This document shows, piece after piece, positions 22,488-34,601 of a stretch of 64,000 nt of DNA. Position numbers and translations under genes: made by a program. Source of the DNA: Adiantum capillus-veneris. Its lineage: Eukaryota; Streptophyta; Polypodiopsida; Polypodiales; Pteridaceae. The first letter of the stretch is position 1, and each line of letters opens with the position of its first letter. Location of the stretch: assembly GCA_014529385.2 (NCBI GenBank), contig CM043969.1:11610148-11674147 (forward strand), given 5' to 3'. Under the pieces are notes generated by a model, which made no database searches, was not told where the DNA came from, and saw only the letters and a list, made by a program, of their open reading frames with translations.

Positions 22488-24377
22488 GGAAGTGAAAAAA
22501 ATAGACCCGGTGGCCTCTACACCAAGACTATGCACAATGGCCTCATCATGGGGGATACACAATAGGGGCACCACCTAGCAAGATATGCGGCTAGGAAGCA
22601 TACATATACACAATGAAACATGCCATGGAAAACAATTTCAAGATCCACACCCAAATGTGGAATGGGGTGGTCAGAGAATAAGGTGAGAGGAGTGGTGAGT
22701 GAGTGAGAATGGGCTCGCTACTCGTGCATGTAGTAAGGAAGATAACGAGGTCAGGGATACATGCAAGTATGCTCACTTCTCATACAAAAGGTGGCGAATC
22801 CGCACACCTCAAGATGGAAGTAGAAAGATGATAGGAATATGAGAGGAAGAGAGAGTGTGTGTGTATGGTGGCGAATCCGCACACCTGAACATAAGCAGGA
22901 AAAAAAATGGCAAGGAACAAGCATAAACCATACTCACAATGAGATGTATCCAAAGCGACACAAAGTATGGCACCAAGATGGAGTGTGTTGATTGCTTGCA
23001 AAAGATGAATACAATAGGTAGCGTATGGCAGGAAAATGAGAAGGGAACAAGATCGTAGGAGGCAGAATGGAGAGATGGGAGTTGATGGCGAGGAATATCA
23101 TGAGTGTGTCCACCCTTCTTCTTCTTGAAATTGTGCCTTCAACCCTTAATTACAAGTGGTGTGGAGGTGTGGTGCTCATCTTTTGTGCATGGTGATGGTG
23201 TTGTGATTATGTGATTAGGGTTCATGCTACAAGCATGTAGCACAAGAGTGTGTATGGATAGGTGTGTGTGTGTGTGTGTGTTCTCCCCCTTAGTGAGATC
23301 TCATGGCCTCCTTATATAGGGAAGGAGGGGAGGATTTAGCAATATTTCTATTTGAGGTGGGTGTCCCACTTTGGTGACTAGGAAAATGGGGTGCATGTGA
23401 CTGTGGCTCCCATCTTGTCTCCTCATTATTTAAAATACCAGAGTCAATAGAGAGAGAAGATGAGAGAATGTGGGTAAGATGTAGAGGACAGGAGACATTT
23501 ACAATAGTATAGCTTTAGCTAGACATAAGCTTATTAGGGAGAGAAGAGAGAGGTAAGAAATTTACAAGAGAGATTGTCAAAGGTGGATAGTTGTTGATGA
23601 GGATGGATCCTCCAAAAATGGTGATAGAATCACTCTAGACTTGCCAAGACCTCATTAAAAGAGCCTTGTCTCTTGTAATCATGCTTGAAGACTTGTAGAA
23701 CCATAGCCATTCTAGAGGGAAGAAAATTGGGGATGGCCTGTGTCACCATTACACGAGAAAACTGGGGTCCACTATAAAAATCATATCTCCGTGTTCATAA
23801 CTCCAAAAATTCTGAAAAAAATTGAGCTAAAAGTTGAGATCACGAGCTACATCTTTTATGTTGAACGCTCCTTCAGATTCGGGGTTCTTCTTTACTTAAA
23901 AAATTCAGCCAAATAATGTATTATTTGTGGCTGCAAAGGTCTTTTGGTGGTCCCCTTTGAGTGGACTTCTCTCTTGCCTTCAAGTGTAAGCTCCTTCATG
24001 TGTATGAAAACACGACCTAGAGTTTTGAAAAGAGTGGCAATCATCTAAATGAAGGTATTATTGAAATTTGAAAGTGGGGTTGAGGTTTAAAAATGAAAAC
24101 TAGTGAATAAAATATTTGGTAGGGTGGAATAATATACATACATGAAAATTATATTAGAAAATACTAAAATATATAATGTAATCTAGAATATATATATTTA
24201 ATATTTAAGGTCAAAAGAGAGATCAACAAAGAAAGCTTACTTATTTATGCTACATCGTGATTGATTAGCATAAGTCTTATTTATTTAATAAAGACTAAAA
24301 CGTTTGTGAAAAAGGGAAGAAAAAATCAAAAGTAACTTATATAATAGGAAATATTTTTGGTAAAAGAGAAAATAATA
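22488..24377. other. Non-coding stretch, probable decayed LTR sequence
   Basis: No credible coding sequence. A 20-base direct repeat, GTGGCGAATCCGCACACCT, occurs near 22791 and 22870. A GT run is at about 23262-23281. CCTTATATAGGG at about 23311 is a TATA-like motif on either strand, and 24100-24360 is AT-rich. I see no terminal repeats that would define an element. Confidence 0.4.
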
Positions 24378-24947
24378 GGTGGTGCTAGAGGTGGTCGGGT
24401 CCTAACGGCTTCCTCTTCATCGATATTCCTGGCTTGAAGACGCAACTTCTTGTCTTTAAGGCGGGCCACTTCAACCTGCTAGCTCATACGTAGCAGGAAA
24501 CCTTTCCTTCACCTTCTCTTTAAGAGTTGGCCATAACCCAGCCACAAACCGATCCTTCTTTAGGAAATCAGGTGCCCCCTCATCCTCTCTTAGCGATGCA
24601 ACCCATCGCCCCCATAAATCTACAAACTTTGACTCATATGATGCGTATTCTAGCATACTGCCCTGCTTCAACTCTGTCAACAATTGCCATAGCTTCTCTG
24701 ATGTTGTGCCCTCTCCAAAACGCTTGACAAAGGCTGCTCTTAATAAGTCCCACCGTTCCTTGGTTGCTTGTGCCAAGGCATTGTACCATGATCTTGCCTC
24801 CACCTTCATTAGAAGTGGGAAGATGCGCAAGCGCGAAGCATCATCATCTCTCGCAGAGATGACACATGCTATTTCCAAGTTGTCTAGAAAGTCTGCAGCA
24901 TCCTCACCCACCTTACCAGTAAATGTTGGAAATGCTACACTTGCCAT
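24378..24947 (-). pseudogene. Gypsy gag core (isolated)
   Basis: 158 open residues from ATG 24947 to a TGA at 24471, then the frame continues to about 24380 (VARLKDKKLRLQARN). Features of Retrotrans_gag: FPTFTGKVGEDAADFLDNLEIAC, WYNALAQATKERWDLLRAAFVKRFG, ELKQGSMLEYASYESKFVDLWGR, RFVAGLWPTLKEKV. This is the capsid-forming domain of a retrotransposon. No zinc knuckle or pol follows before AT-rich sequence. Confidence 0.75.
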
Positions 24948-25135
24948 TGTGAGAGTGAGAAAATTAACTCGACTTAGACTTTTTTTTAATTTTTTTTTTA
25001 ATAGAGATTCAATACATGGGTGCTCGGTGGATGGAAAACATACTATACAAGGATGAAAATAACTACATCAAAAGACACTTCATGATTAATCATAGGGAGG
25101 ATAAAGGGTAGAGAAGAGGTGTTTATCTCTTGCAG

Positions 25136-25477
25136 TCATTCTCTACCAAACATGGTTGTAATGATCTGCTGATAAAACATCTTGCGGTCCAAGATTGAAT
25201 TCGTTGTGGTGCATAAGTTTGGTTCCTTGCAAAAGGTTGATGTGCTAGGTCCATCACATGCTGCGAGAAGGCGGGCCTGGAGAAGGTCTCGCAGCTCTCC
25301 TCTGCTACGACGGGTGCCGAGAACCTTGCAGATGACAGAAGTCGCCTGCAAGCGCTCTACCTCTGCGGCAAGGCTCGCTTGCTCTGTCAGCGAAAGAGCA
25401 AGTCGAATGGTGGGCTCAGCGGGGTCGGGCGAGGGGGCTTCAGGCGAGTCCCTCTGTGGCGGAGCTGGAGCCTCCAT
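25136..25477 (-). CDS. Proline-rich ORF of unknown origin next to gag
   Basis: 113 residues, MEAPAPPQRDSPEAPSPDP then ERLQATSVICKVLGTRRSRGELRDLLQARL. The second block faintly resembles the start of the DUF4283 domain of plant zinc-knuckle/LINE ORF1 proteins. It lies upstream of the lone gag on the same strand, separated by a T-rich tract. The call is tentative. Confidence 0.3.
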   Translation of the reverse strand: MEAPAPPQRDSPEAPSPDPAEPTIRLALSLTEQASLAAEVERLQATSVICKVLGTRRSRGELRDLLQARLLAACDGPSTSTFCKEPNLCTTTNSILDRKMFYQQIITTMFGRE

Positions 25478-25608
25478 CTGTGTCTACTACTGAGTCGAAG
25501 AGGCGGACGGAGAAGAACAATCTGCAACCGAGGACGCCGAACACTTGTCCGAAGAACAAATGTTGTAGAGCCAGGCGCAAAGAAACCTTTGGGGATAATG
25601 CGGACAAA

Positions 25609-25642
<34 letters not shown>
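25609..25642. repeat. G34 homopolymer in a G-rich tract
   Basis: 34 consecutive G on +, inside a purine-rich, G-dense stretch (25600-25870) with many further G5-G7 runs: strong G-quadruplex potential. Confidence 0.95.
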
Positions 25643-25644
<2 letters not shown>

Positions 25645-25942
25645 ACGGGCGGGCTAGGGGGCAGCTAGGGGGGGAGGGCGGCGGGCAGCAGGTGGCGGGC
25701 AGGGCTGGGAGGGGGAGACAGCGCAAGGCGGGAGGGGATCGGGGATGCAGCGCGAGGGCAAGGGGGAGGGGGGGGGCAGCGCGAGGGGGGCTGATGGCAC
25801 CGCGAGGGCAAGAGAGAGAAGGGGGGTGAGGGGAGGCGATGGCGCAAGAGGGGGGGAGCGTGCAGCAGTAGCGAGCCCTTTTCTATTTGTTCACCTCTCT
25901 TGAGTCTGTCCCTCATGGGAATTTCGGCCTGGACTCTCTCTG

Positions 25943-26076
25943 AACAGTTCCACACTGGCTATGCAATGCAGGGCATTTAGATTTTCAGAGGGGTGTTTCC
26001 AAAAGGTAAAACAAACGAAATTCCCCAGAGAAAGAGAAAAATAAACAAAAATGGAATTGCCACTGGCTGGTGACAC
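25943..26076 (-). repeat. Fragment resembling the E1 LTR edge
   Basis: CACACTGGCTATGCAATG and, at the right edge, CTGGTGACAC with an AAAATAAA stretch between, the same order as the last 130 bases of the E1 LTRs. Heavily diverged. No internal region recognised. Confidence 0.3.
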
Positions 26077-26097
26077 GAATCCTCTCGACAATTAGCA

Positions 26098-27785
<1,688 letters not shown>

Positions 27786-27845
<60 letters not shown>
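27786..27845. repeat. (TC)30 array
   Basis: 60 bases of TC directly after the CTTT-repeat tail of the short unit. Confidence 0.97.
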
Positions 27846-27848
<3 letters not shown>

Positions 27849-27929
27849 GCGAAGATGGCTGGAAATGTCACTCATGTTGACACAGATACATAAATTACAC
27901 AAAACCTAAACATAGACAGAGAACCTTAC

Positions 27930-28192
27930 TTGCCACCACCCACTACATTCATGCCATCGATGTGATTATATTTGTGGTGGAAGTGTCCCTACCAAAAGAA
28001 AAATGTAATTCATAACTTAGCCCTTCTGGTGAATATACAAAATTACATTACTGCAATTTAAAAGTTGTTCAGAGTCAAGAATATTTTACCATGCGCAACT
28101 TGCTGAGCACATCCGCGTAGTCGGGGTCAAAGTTCCTCCAAACCAATGGGAGGAGTCCAACTTGTAAGGTGGTCTGCTCAGGTATGGGAGCG
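27930..28192 (-). other. Two exon-like fragments of an unidentified host gene
   Basis: Minus strand. Upstream exon 28192-28090 (103 bases) lies between a TTGCATGTAG acceptor and a GTAAAA donor and reads APIPEQTTLQVGLLPLVW then NFDPDYADVLSKLRM (34 codons plus one leading base). Downstream exon 27988-27930 (59 bases) lies between a CTTTTGGTAG acceptor and a GTAAGG donor and reads GHFHHKYNHIDGMNVVGGG plus two bases. Phases fit across the 101-base intron. The gene is cut at 27850 by the (TC)n-bounded unit and on the other side by Helitron-like DNA. I do not recognise the protein. Confidence 0.5.
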
Positions 28193-28229
28193 CTACATGC
28201 AAGACAATTCCACTTCCATATCGTGTATA

Positions 28230-28394
28230 ATAGTACGGCCAACCACCTTCGGCGGCCTCTCTCTCTTTCTCTCTCCCACTGTATCGCGTGTCCAAGAGCG
28301 ACTCTTATTTTTGGAATTTGGAATTTAGCCTTCATCTCGCAGCTTGCGCCACGTGTAAAGGGGACTCCCATCCGCCATATTATGTTAGTTTAGA
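28230..28394 (-). mobile_element. Helitron-like mini element 2
   Basis: Minus strand starts A|TCTAAACTAACATAATATGG, shares ACACGTGGCG with its neighbour, and ends with a short hairpin (CCGCC..GGTGG) and GTACTAT|T. The 3' tetranucleotide is CTAT where Helitrons have CTRR, so this copy is less certain. Confidence 0.35.
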
Positions 28395-28398
28395 TGTA

Positions 28399-28580
28399 CT
28401 AGTGTGGTTGGCGGCCTTTGGCCGCCTCTCTCGCGTGCTGTCTCACTGAGTGCGTAGGGTTGCAGGGCGACACTGCACATTGGCTGGAACCAGCCAGGGA
28501 AAGGAGCTCTCGCCACGTGTCGGGGGGGGGGGGGGTAGGGGGGGTAGGGCGGAATCCCTCCCCTTTTATAATAGTATAGA
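28399..28580 (-). mobile_element. Helitron-like mini element 1
   Basis: 182 bp on the minus strand. 5' end TCTATACTATTATAAAAGG preceded by A; 3' end has the perfect hairpin GGCGGCC-AAA-GGCCGCC, then AACCACACTAG followed by T. These are the rules for Helitrons: TC start, 3' hairpin about 10 bases before CTRR, insertion between A and T. No coding capacity, so it would be mobilised in trans. A C/G-rich run (28520-28545) lies near the 5' end. Confidence 0.6.
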
Positions 28581-28859
28581 TATACACTATATGTGTAAAA
28601 TTTTGTGTTCTGTAATATTGAATACTCACAAAATTTAGGTCTCAGTTTGTCTCGACCTTATGACTTCCCTAATTGTTTTAAAAAAAATAAAAAACGGTGC
28701 ATGAATTGTATTAAGAGAGCAAAAAAATTACATAAGGAGCCCAAGGAACGTGCAACGGGATGATACAAAAATCTAGATACAAAATCTCTCATCCTAGATA
28801 CAGTTGGGATTGTAGCGGAGGGAATCGGATTCTGAATGAGCTTCAATGAAACCTATTCT

Positions 28860-30130
28860 TGAAGTGGTTGAGAGTATTTCAAATCCAGAATTGGATCACT
28901 GCCTTCAAGAGAATCACTGAAGCTTAAGGCATTATCGGACGGAATCCAATTTAGCTCGGATTGCAGGTAACAAGTTACTAGCATCATTCCACTCATCTTG
29001 GGCATTTTGGAGGTCTTCCAAGAATTGACGTTGATTCCTGGCTGCATCCTCAGAGGATCCATAAACATGTAGCATTCATTTTCTTATTTGATAAATTTGA
29101 GCTTTTTCGAAAGCTAATTGGTGGACATGCAAATGAATTTCATCAAGAAACCCTCTAGAGTTTGATGGGCATCCTCACAAAGAAAAATATTCCATATAGC
29201 CCACATAAACTCGGCGCGTACGTGGTTGTCTCCTAGTAAAATCTCCTTCCAAGACCAGGAGAAACCTTAGAAAGGACGTTCAAAGGGCAGTTGACAAAGA
29301 GACACGGCAGGTCCTCGACTGAAACATGGAGCAGCGGGGGCAGCTGCCAGAGCTGAGGGGAAGAGGCGCTGGACCAGAGGGATTGCAGCTTGAAATACCA
29401 CTGCCTTCTATCCAGGGTAAGATTCCAGTACAAATCTTGGTAAAGGAAATGAGGATGAGCGAGGGAGAAGCCACCTCGCCATATAATGGCTCCAAGAGAA
29501 ATGTCAGTGGAACAGTTAAGCATCCAAAGAGGAGAGCTGGGGAGAAGAGTGCATCTTCGACAGATGAAGGAGATTGAACTTGAGGGAGAGATCTAGATCT
29601 GTAAGCCAGGAGTGGTGGTGGGGGGACCAAATGTCACCCCATCGACGATTCCCTTGATTGTGGATGGTTAGGGATAACTGCGAGTGATCAATAGGGATGT
29701 CCTTACCAGTTACCCAAGGCCACCAAATGGAGTCGTTAAGTAGCAGGGTCTATCTGCTATTGGACTTCCAATTAGGAAGGAGAGGACCCCAGTGGCGGTT
29801 CCAAGCAGCCCTGATCGCTCGGGTGAAGATCTTGTATGCCGTGTTCAGCATGGTTAGTGGACGCCAATTGGCTAAGACGTCCTTTGGCCCCCTCTTGTAG
29901 AAGCTTAATTACCCCTGTCCTGATTGAGAGGGTAGAGCTTGGTGCTTCAGTGATTCCTCCCACACTTTTTCTTGGGCTTGGGAGACTCTATAGCCATGTG
30001 TATGTCCGTAAGGGAGAGAGGGAGATCCCCAGTAGCTTTGCACTCTCCACAGGGATAACCTTAGCTCTGCATGCCCAAATCTTTTCCCTGTTTTGAGCTA
30101 CTGTTTTTGAGATAGTTTCTGGAGGGCTGA
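28860..30130 (-). pseudogene. LINE-C RT start and C-terminal region
   Basis: Frames broken many times. About 29960-29780: GVIKLLQEGAKG and the shifted NWRPLTMLNTAYKI, RT motif 1 of LINEs. It is followed, after a missing catalytic core, by DSIWWPWVTGKDIPI (about 29740), KICTGILPWI/LYWNLTLDRRQWYFKLQ (29420-29350) and WAIWNIFLCEDAHQTLE (about 29180), the layout of the post-RT zinc-binding and tail region. Inactive. Confidence 0.55.
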
Positions 30131-30630
30131 GTGTTGAAGCCAGAGCTACGAAAAACCATTTTGGCGTTTGATGTGTTTGAAAAATGGGGGATTGATGCAA
30201 TAGGCCCGTTACCTATCACAAGCAGGGGCAAAAGCTATATTTTGTCTGCAGTGGACTATCTCTGTAGATGGGCAGAGGCTATAGCAGTAAAACAAATCAC
30301 TACAGAGGATGTGGCAAAATTTGTGTATGATGAAATATGTTGCAAGTTTGGGGTGCCACTGGAGCTACTTTCGGATAAGGGGCCAGGATTTAGAGCTAAA
30401 CTGCTAGACTTTTTATGCGCAAAGATGAAGATTAGGCACTAGCATAACACTCCTTATTACCCGCAGTGCAATGGCTTGAATGAAAGATTCAATGGTGAGT
30501 TGGTACAAATTCTTTCGAAAGTGACAGAGCACCAAGGAAAGAAGTGGGATTTGGAATTGCCTAGTGCATTATGGGCTTACCGTACTCCGGTGAAGACAGG
30601 TATAGGGTTTACTCCATTTCGAGGTCTTTT
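30131..30630 (+). pseudogene. Gypsy integrase core fragment inside LINE-C
   Basis: Reads FEKWGIDAIGPLPITSRGK, SAVDYLCRWAEAIAVK, LLSDKGPGFRAKLLDF, a TAG at 30440-30442, then HNTPYYPQCNGLNERFNG and LPSALWAYRTPVKTGIGFTPF. All three DDE residues are recognisable (D in GIDAIGP, D in LSDKG, E in LNERFN). It lies on the opposite strand to LINE-C. No LTRs accompany it, so it is a captured or rearranged fragment. Confidence 0.8.
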
Positions 30631-31083
30631 GTCTTAGTGAGTAGAACATGGCTTTTGACGGGCGATCCACTTGGCCAGCCCACCTTTCCTTGCTGAATAG
30701 AGAGGTGTGTTTAAGCGCCAAGTCTTCTTCCATATGCAGTTGTGCCCTTAATTGAGAGATTTTGGTTTGGCTTTGCAGGTTCTGGAGGGCGGTCTCTAGC
30801 TGGATGAGGTCGGTATAGATTGATTCTTTTCTTTTTTTTCTGATGGGAGTGGCTTCTTTAGGGAGATGCTATTGCATTTTTTGGACAGCAGCAGACCAGG
30901 CTTTAGAGGGAGTGGAGAACGAGGCAAAGCAGTCAGACCAGATGGTTTTGACCTGAACCTGGGCGATGGGGAGCTTGAAGAAGTCAGGATCAGTGTGAAA
31001 CCATCGATTGCGGATTTGCAGAGCTTTATCGCCTTGAGTGCCAAGATCTTAAAGTTGGAGTTTGGATTTGAGATCTTCCCAGT

Positions 31084-31548
31084 CTACTTTCTCAGAGCCC
31101 GAGACCGTATGCCTTTACGTACAAATCTGTTCTCGAGGTCTTCAACCATGTTGAAGTCACCTAGAAGAATGCAAGGGCTGGAGAAGGCCGAGAGTTCTTC
31201 TGAGAGATCAGTTCTATCAGCTGTGGAGCCCCCCGCATAAAGGGAAATCAGTCTGCAGTGGAAGGGGCTGGAAGGTTGATGGCACACCAAACCTTTCCCG
31301 ATGACAAGCTGCCAGAGGGGGACTGGCCAGTGACGGGGATAGAGGATCTCCCGAGCCCTAGGGATGGTCTGAGGATCCCATTGCAGGAAGTTGAAGACCT
31401 CAGTCAGTCTTCTCTGCAGATCTTCTCCTGTGGTCTTGATCTCTTGAAGAGACACAACTTCAAACTTCTTGTCCTTAAGCCAGTTGTCTATCTTCCTTGT
31501 CTTAGAGGGGTCTGAAAGCCCTTTAATGTTCAAAGACAGAAACTTCAT
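31084..31548 (-). pseudogene. LINE-C APE-type endonuclease
   Basis: 154 open residues from ATG 31548. MKFLSLNIKGLSDPSKTRKI is the N-terminal strand with the catalytic Asn, FEVVSLQEIKT holds the catalytic Glu block (LQE), and PCILLGDFNMVED the GDFN motif. The middle is shortened. It ends by frameshift before the DYV/SDH blocks. This is the target-nicking domain of LINE ORF2. Confidence 0.75.
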
Positions 31549-31569
31549 CTTTGAATGCGTTGAGGTCTT

Positions 31570-32433
31570 TTACCTGAACTGCCTTCCCTTGGAGGGGTTT
31601 GAGAGACATTTGAGTGGCTCCGTTTGCTGTCCTTCAAAACTTCCATGGGGGTGGGACATGAGGAGAAAAGGACCAGAGGAGAGGAAGGGAATTATGGGGG
31701 AATTTTTTCCTTGTTGAGATTGAACATTTGCTCTTTGTTGAGGGCATTGACCTGTTCCTCCAAGCTGGGAGAGGGAGCTTCTCTGGGGGTTGGGAGGAGA
31801 CACTCCTCCTAGTCATACTTAGAGGAATCGACAGTCATTGAGAGTATCCAAAACAGCGAACATGTTGGCAGGGCGAGATCTAGCCTGGTTTTTATTCCTC
31901 CGGGGGTGAGTTAAGAGGGGCGGCTTTAGGGACGGAAGGGGAAGCCTGTGGGGGGGGGGGGATTATGGGTAGCAGGGCAACATCACTGGAAGGTGGGAGC
32001 AGTGGTAGAGCAGGGGCCGACGGGCATTGGGAGGGAGCTTGTGGAAATGGATATGTCTGTCCCGTTGCCTCGCCAGGGTTTCAAGCAATCGCTGGAGTAC
32101 AAATACTTTTCACAGGCTTGCTTCTTATGTGGCCCCAGCATCAGCGTTGACTTCCTCCCAGGAACATTCAGCTCTACCCCTTGCCATCCTCACCCCTACT
32201 TTTCCTGCACCACCCCTCCCCCCTTCTCTTGATTCTTGAGCCCCTCCTGTGGTGTGTGTGTCTATGGGATTGTGGGGTTGGAGTTTCTTGTTGGGGTGTG
32301 TGAAGTCCTTGGAGGTGGACTGTTGCATGTTTCTTGCTTCCACCTCTTCTCCCGCTTCGCCTTCACCTTCAACATCAGACATGAATGGAAGCCTACTCTC
32401 CCCTTCCCCCCTACTGAGCCTAGTGCTCCTCAC
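31570..32433 (-). pseudogene. LINE-C ORF1-like region
   Basis: Sequence upstream of the endonuclease. Open pieces such as 32433-32125 (102 aa, acidic then glycine/arginine rich) and 31803-31570 are low-complexity, and no zinc knuckle or RRM is clear. Placement before the EN is the main reason for the call. Alternative: 5' UTR or unrelated sequence. Confidence 0.3.
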
Positions 32434-32645
32434 CTCATCCTCCCCCTGTTGACTTCTCTACTTGCCTAGCCTCGCCTCGCCTCGCCTCCTCCAATGGCTG
32501 CTATGACTTTTGGACATAGTTTATAGGGAATAACCATTTTCAGGTCTTCGTTCCCCGTTCCCATCCCAATTTGGATTTCATGCATGTTCCTTTGCATGAT
32601 TAAATTGCTCGTAGATCTTGAGACGGAGACTCGGCGTAGAGTACT

Positions 32646-34601
32646 ATGACTCAAGTGCCCATGCAAATTAGCGTTTCATCCATCTCAGTGCTGCCACGTG
32701 ATCTTGTGAGGTTTGACATACATTTTCGGGGGATGCTTTTGACTACGCCTTCATGCGTGTGTTTTGGAGAGGGTGAGCTCATGCCCCATGTGAAACCTGA
32801 GGTTTGTGATTCTACGGTGGGCCTCTCCTTTTCATTATGTGGCTCTGATTCACGTGAATGGACCATTGACGAGGCTATTCAATGTGTCAAGACTCTAGGT
32901 GATTGAATTTTCACACATTGTCAGCAATCTAGAGGTTACTAATCTGAGCTTGCGCTTGTGGGATCTTGCTCATTTTCATGTGGTGGCGACAATCGATAAG
33001 CATGGGGTTCGCCACATGGTAGTGAGGATTGTGGCAATTTGCAAATCTTGGCCAAACGACGTGCAATGTAATCATATGTGAGGTTCTTCTTGTTGAGTCC
33101 TTCGTACGAAGCTCTTATGTTCAAAATCCATCTCGGACCGCAATCACTCAAACATGGATTGCTCCCCATCCGAGCCTCTTGCGAAAGTTCAGCGATTGGT
33201 GGTGGCGACAGTGTCAACTCTCTTCGCTGAGACGACATGAGGGTCATCTCATTGAATGTGAAGGGATTTGGTTTATTAAAGTTCATGCCTTGTCGTGGCC
33301 GGCTAGGCCAGGAACTTTGCCAGTGCTTGGTGGGGGACAAATTGATTAATTGTTGCTTTAAGAGCATCACTTAGGCGAGATCCTGCTTCAATGGTGTAGT
33401 CTAACGCTTGGCAGCAGGTATGGTATATTTTGCTAGCTGGCTTTAGCCCATAAGAGGGCAAGGAGGTGTATGTATGACGATTGTAGAGTCTAGGCAGCAA
33501 GCCATTGTGGATAGAGGGATTATTGTTCCTCATAGGATGCAATGGATTACTCTTAAGGCTTCAGGGTGAGCTCATTTGGGGTGCTCAACGTTTGTGCTCC
33601 TAATCAAGCTAGTGCACAGAAGAAGTTTTGGACACAGATTTTTGATGCGTTGATGTGGATCATAGGTGTGGATAAGGTGACTTTAACATGCTAGAGGACT
33701 CACCTAATTGGATTGGGGCCAACTAGGTCACTGTGCATGGGATCCAATTGTCAGCGTAAGAGATCTTTATGTATTGACATTGCGGGTTTCTAATGTATGG
33801 GGTAGCTTGTGCTACCCTACAGGAGATCGCCATGAGATGATCTAATCTGTCTCAGATAGATTGTGTCTATGTGGGAAACTGGCTTCGCGACCTGGGAGGT
33901 TCATTTGGCATTTTGATAGGCTCTTTCTTGGACCAAGAGGATATGACAGACATCTATGGAGTCTGAGGGTGATGCACCACAACAGTGTGTTGTGGGGGTT
34001 TATGGGCTTTGTCGCTAATGCATGTGACAACTCTTATAAGTTATCAGGCTTGGAGAGCCCGAAGAGTGGGAGCGCCGACTACGCTAAGGTTTAGCAGGAG
34101 TACAGAGACATCAGGAGAGGCAACCCAATTGTGACTCAATGAGATACACATTTTCCCAATAGGATTGCCTCAGGACAGTTAGAAACGTTTTTTTGAATTT
34201 TGTAATCTGAAATCTTGATGGCTCCGTAAGCCTCAACTTTGGATACATGAGCCCTTGTACATTTGCAATCAAGCCTAGTCATTATTTTTCTCTAATACTT
34301 GTTCTCCGATATGACAGACATCTATGAAGTCTGAGGGTGATGCACCACAACAGTGTATTGTGGGGGTTTCTGGGCTTTGTTGCTAATGCATGTGACAACT
34401 ATTATAAGTTATCAGGCTTGGAGAGCCCGGAGAGGGGAGCGCCGGCTGCACTAAGGTTTAGCAGGATTTAGAGACATCAGGAGAGGCAACCCGTAATCTG
34501 AAATCTTGATGTCTCCGTAAGCCTCAAGTCTATATACATGAACCCTTGTACATTTGCAATCAAGTCTAATAATCATTTTTGTCTAATACTTGTTCTCCGA
34601 T
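32646..34601 (+). pseudogene. LINE-B ORF1 end (?) and endonuclease, with duplication
   Basis: 32646-32906 is an 86-residue open frame (TQVPMQISVSSISVLPRDL...WTIDEAIQCVKTLGD) that could be the end of ORF1. At 33236 MRVISLNVKGFG begins an APE-type endonuclease (compare LINE-C SLNIKG). Near 33590 APNQASAQKKFWTQIFD and near 33690 GDFNMLEDSPNWIG follow in shifted frames, then SQIDCVYVGNWL (about 33855). Stops and frameshifts throughout. After 33940 the sequence is duplicated. Confidence 0.6.
33940..34601. repeat. 368-bp tandem duplication with internal deletion
   Basis: Unit 1 33940-34307, unit 2 34308-34601. Both start GATATGACAGACATCTATG and end GTTCTCCGAT. Unit 2 lacks about 75 bases after GAGAGGCAACCC and differs by about 5% elsewhere. 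Confidence 0.85.

Larger units (their letters stand above)
28656..32460 (-). mobile_element. LINE-C, decayed, carrying a gypsy integrase fragment
   Basis: Minus-strand LINE in order: ORF1-like sequence (32433-31570), endonuclease (31548-31084), EN-RT linker (about 31080-30645), then on the far side of a + strand integrase piece the RT start (30130-29760) and the zinc-finger/C-terminal region (29630-28860). The RT catalytic core is deleted. Ends are approximate; I see no clear target duplication or tail. Confidence 0.65.
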
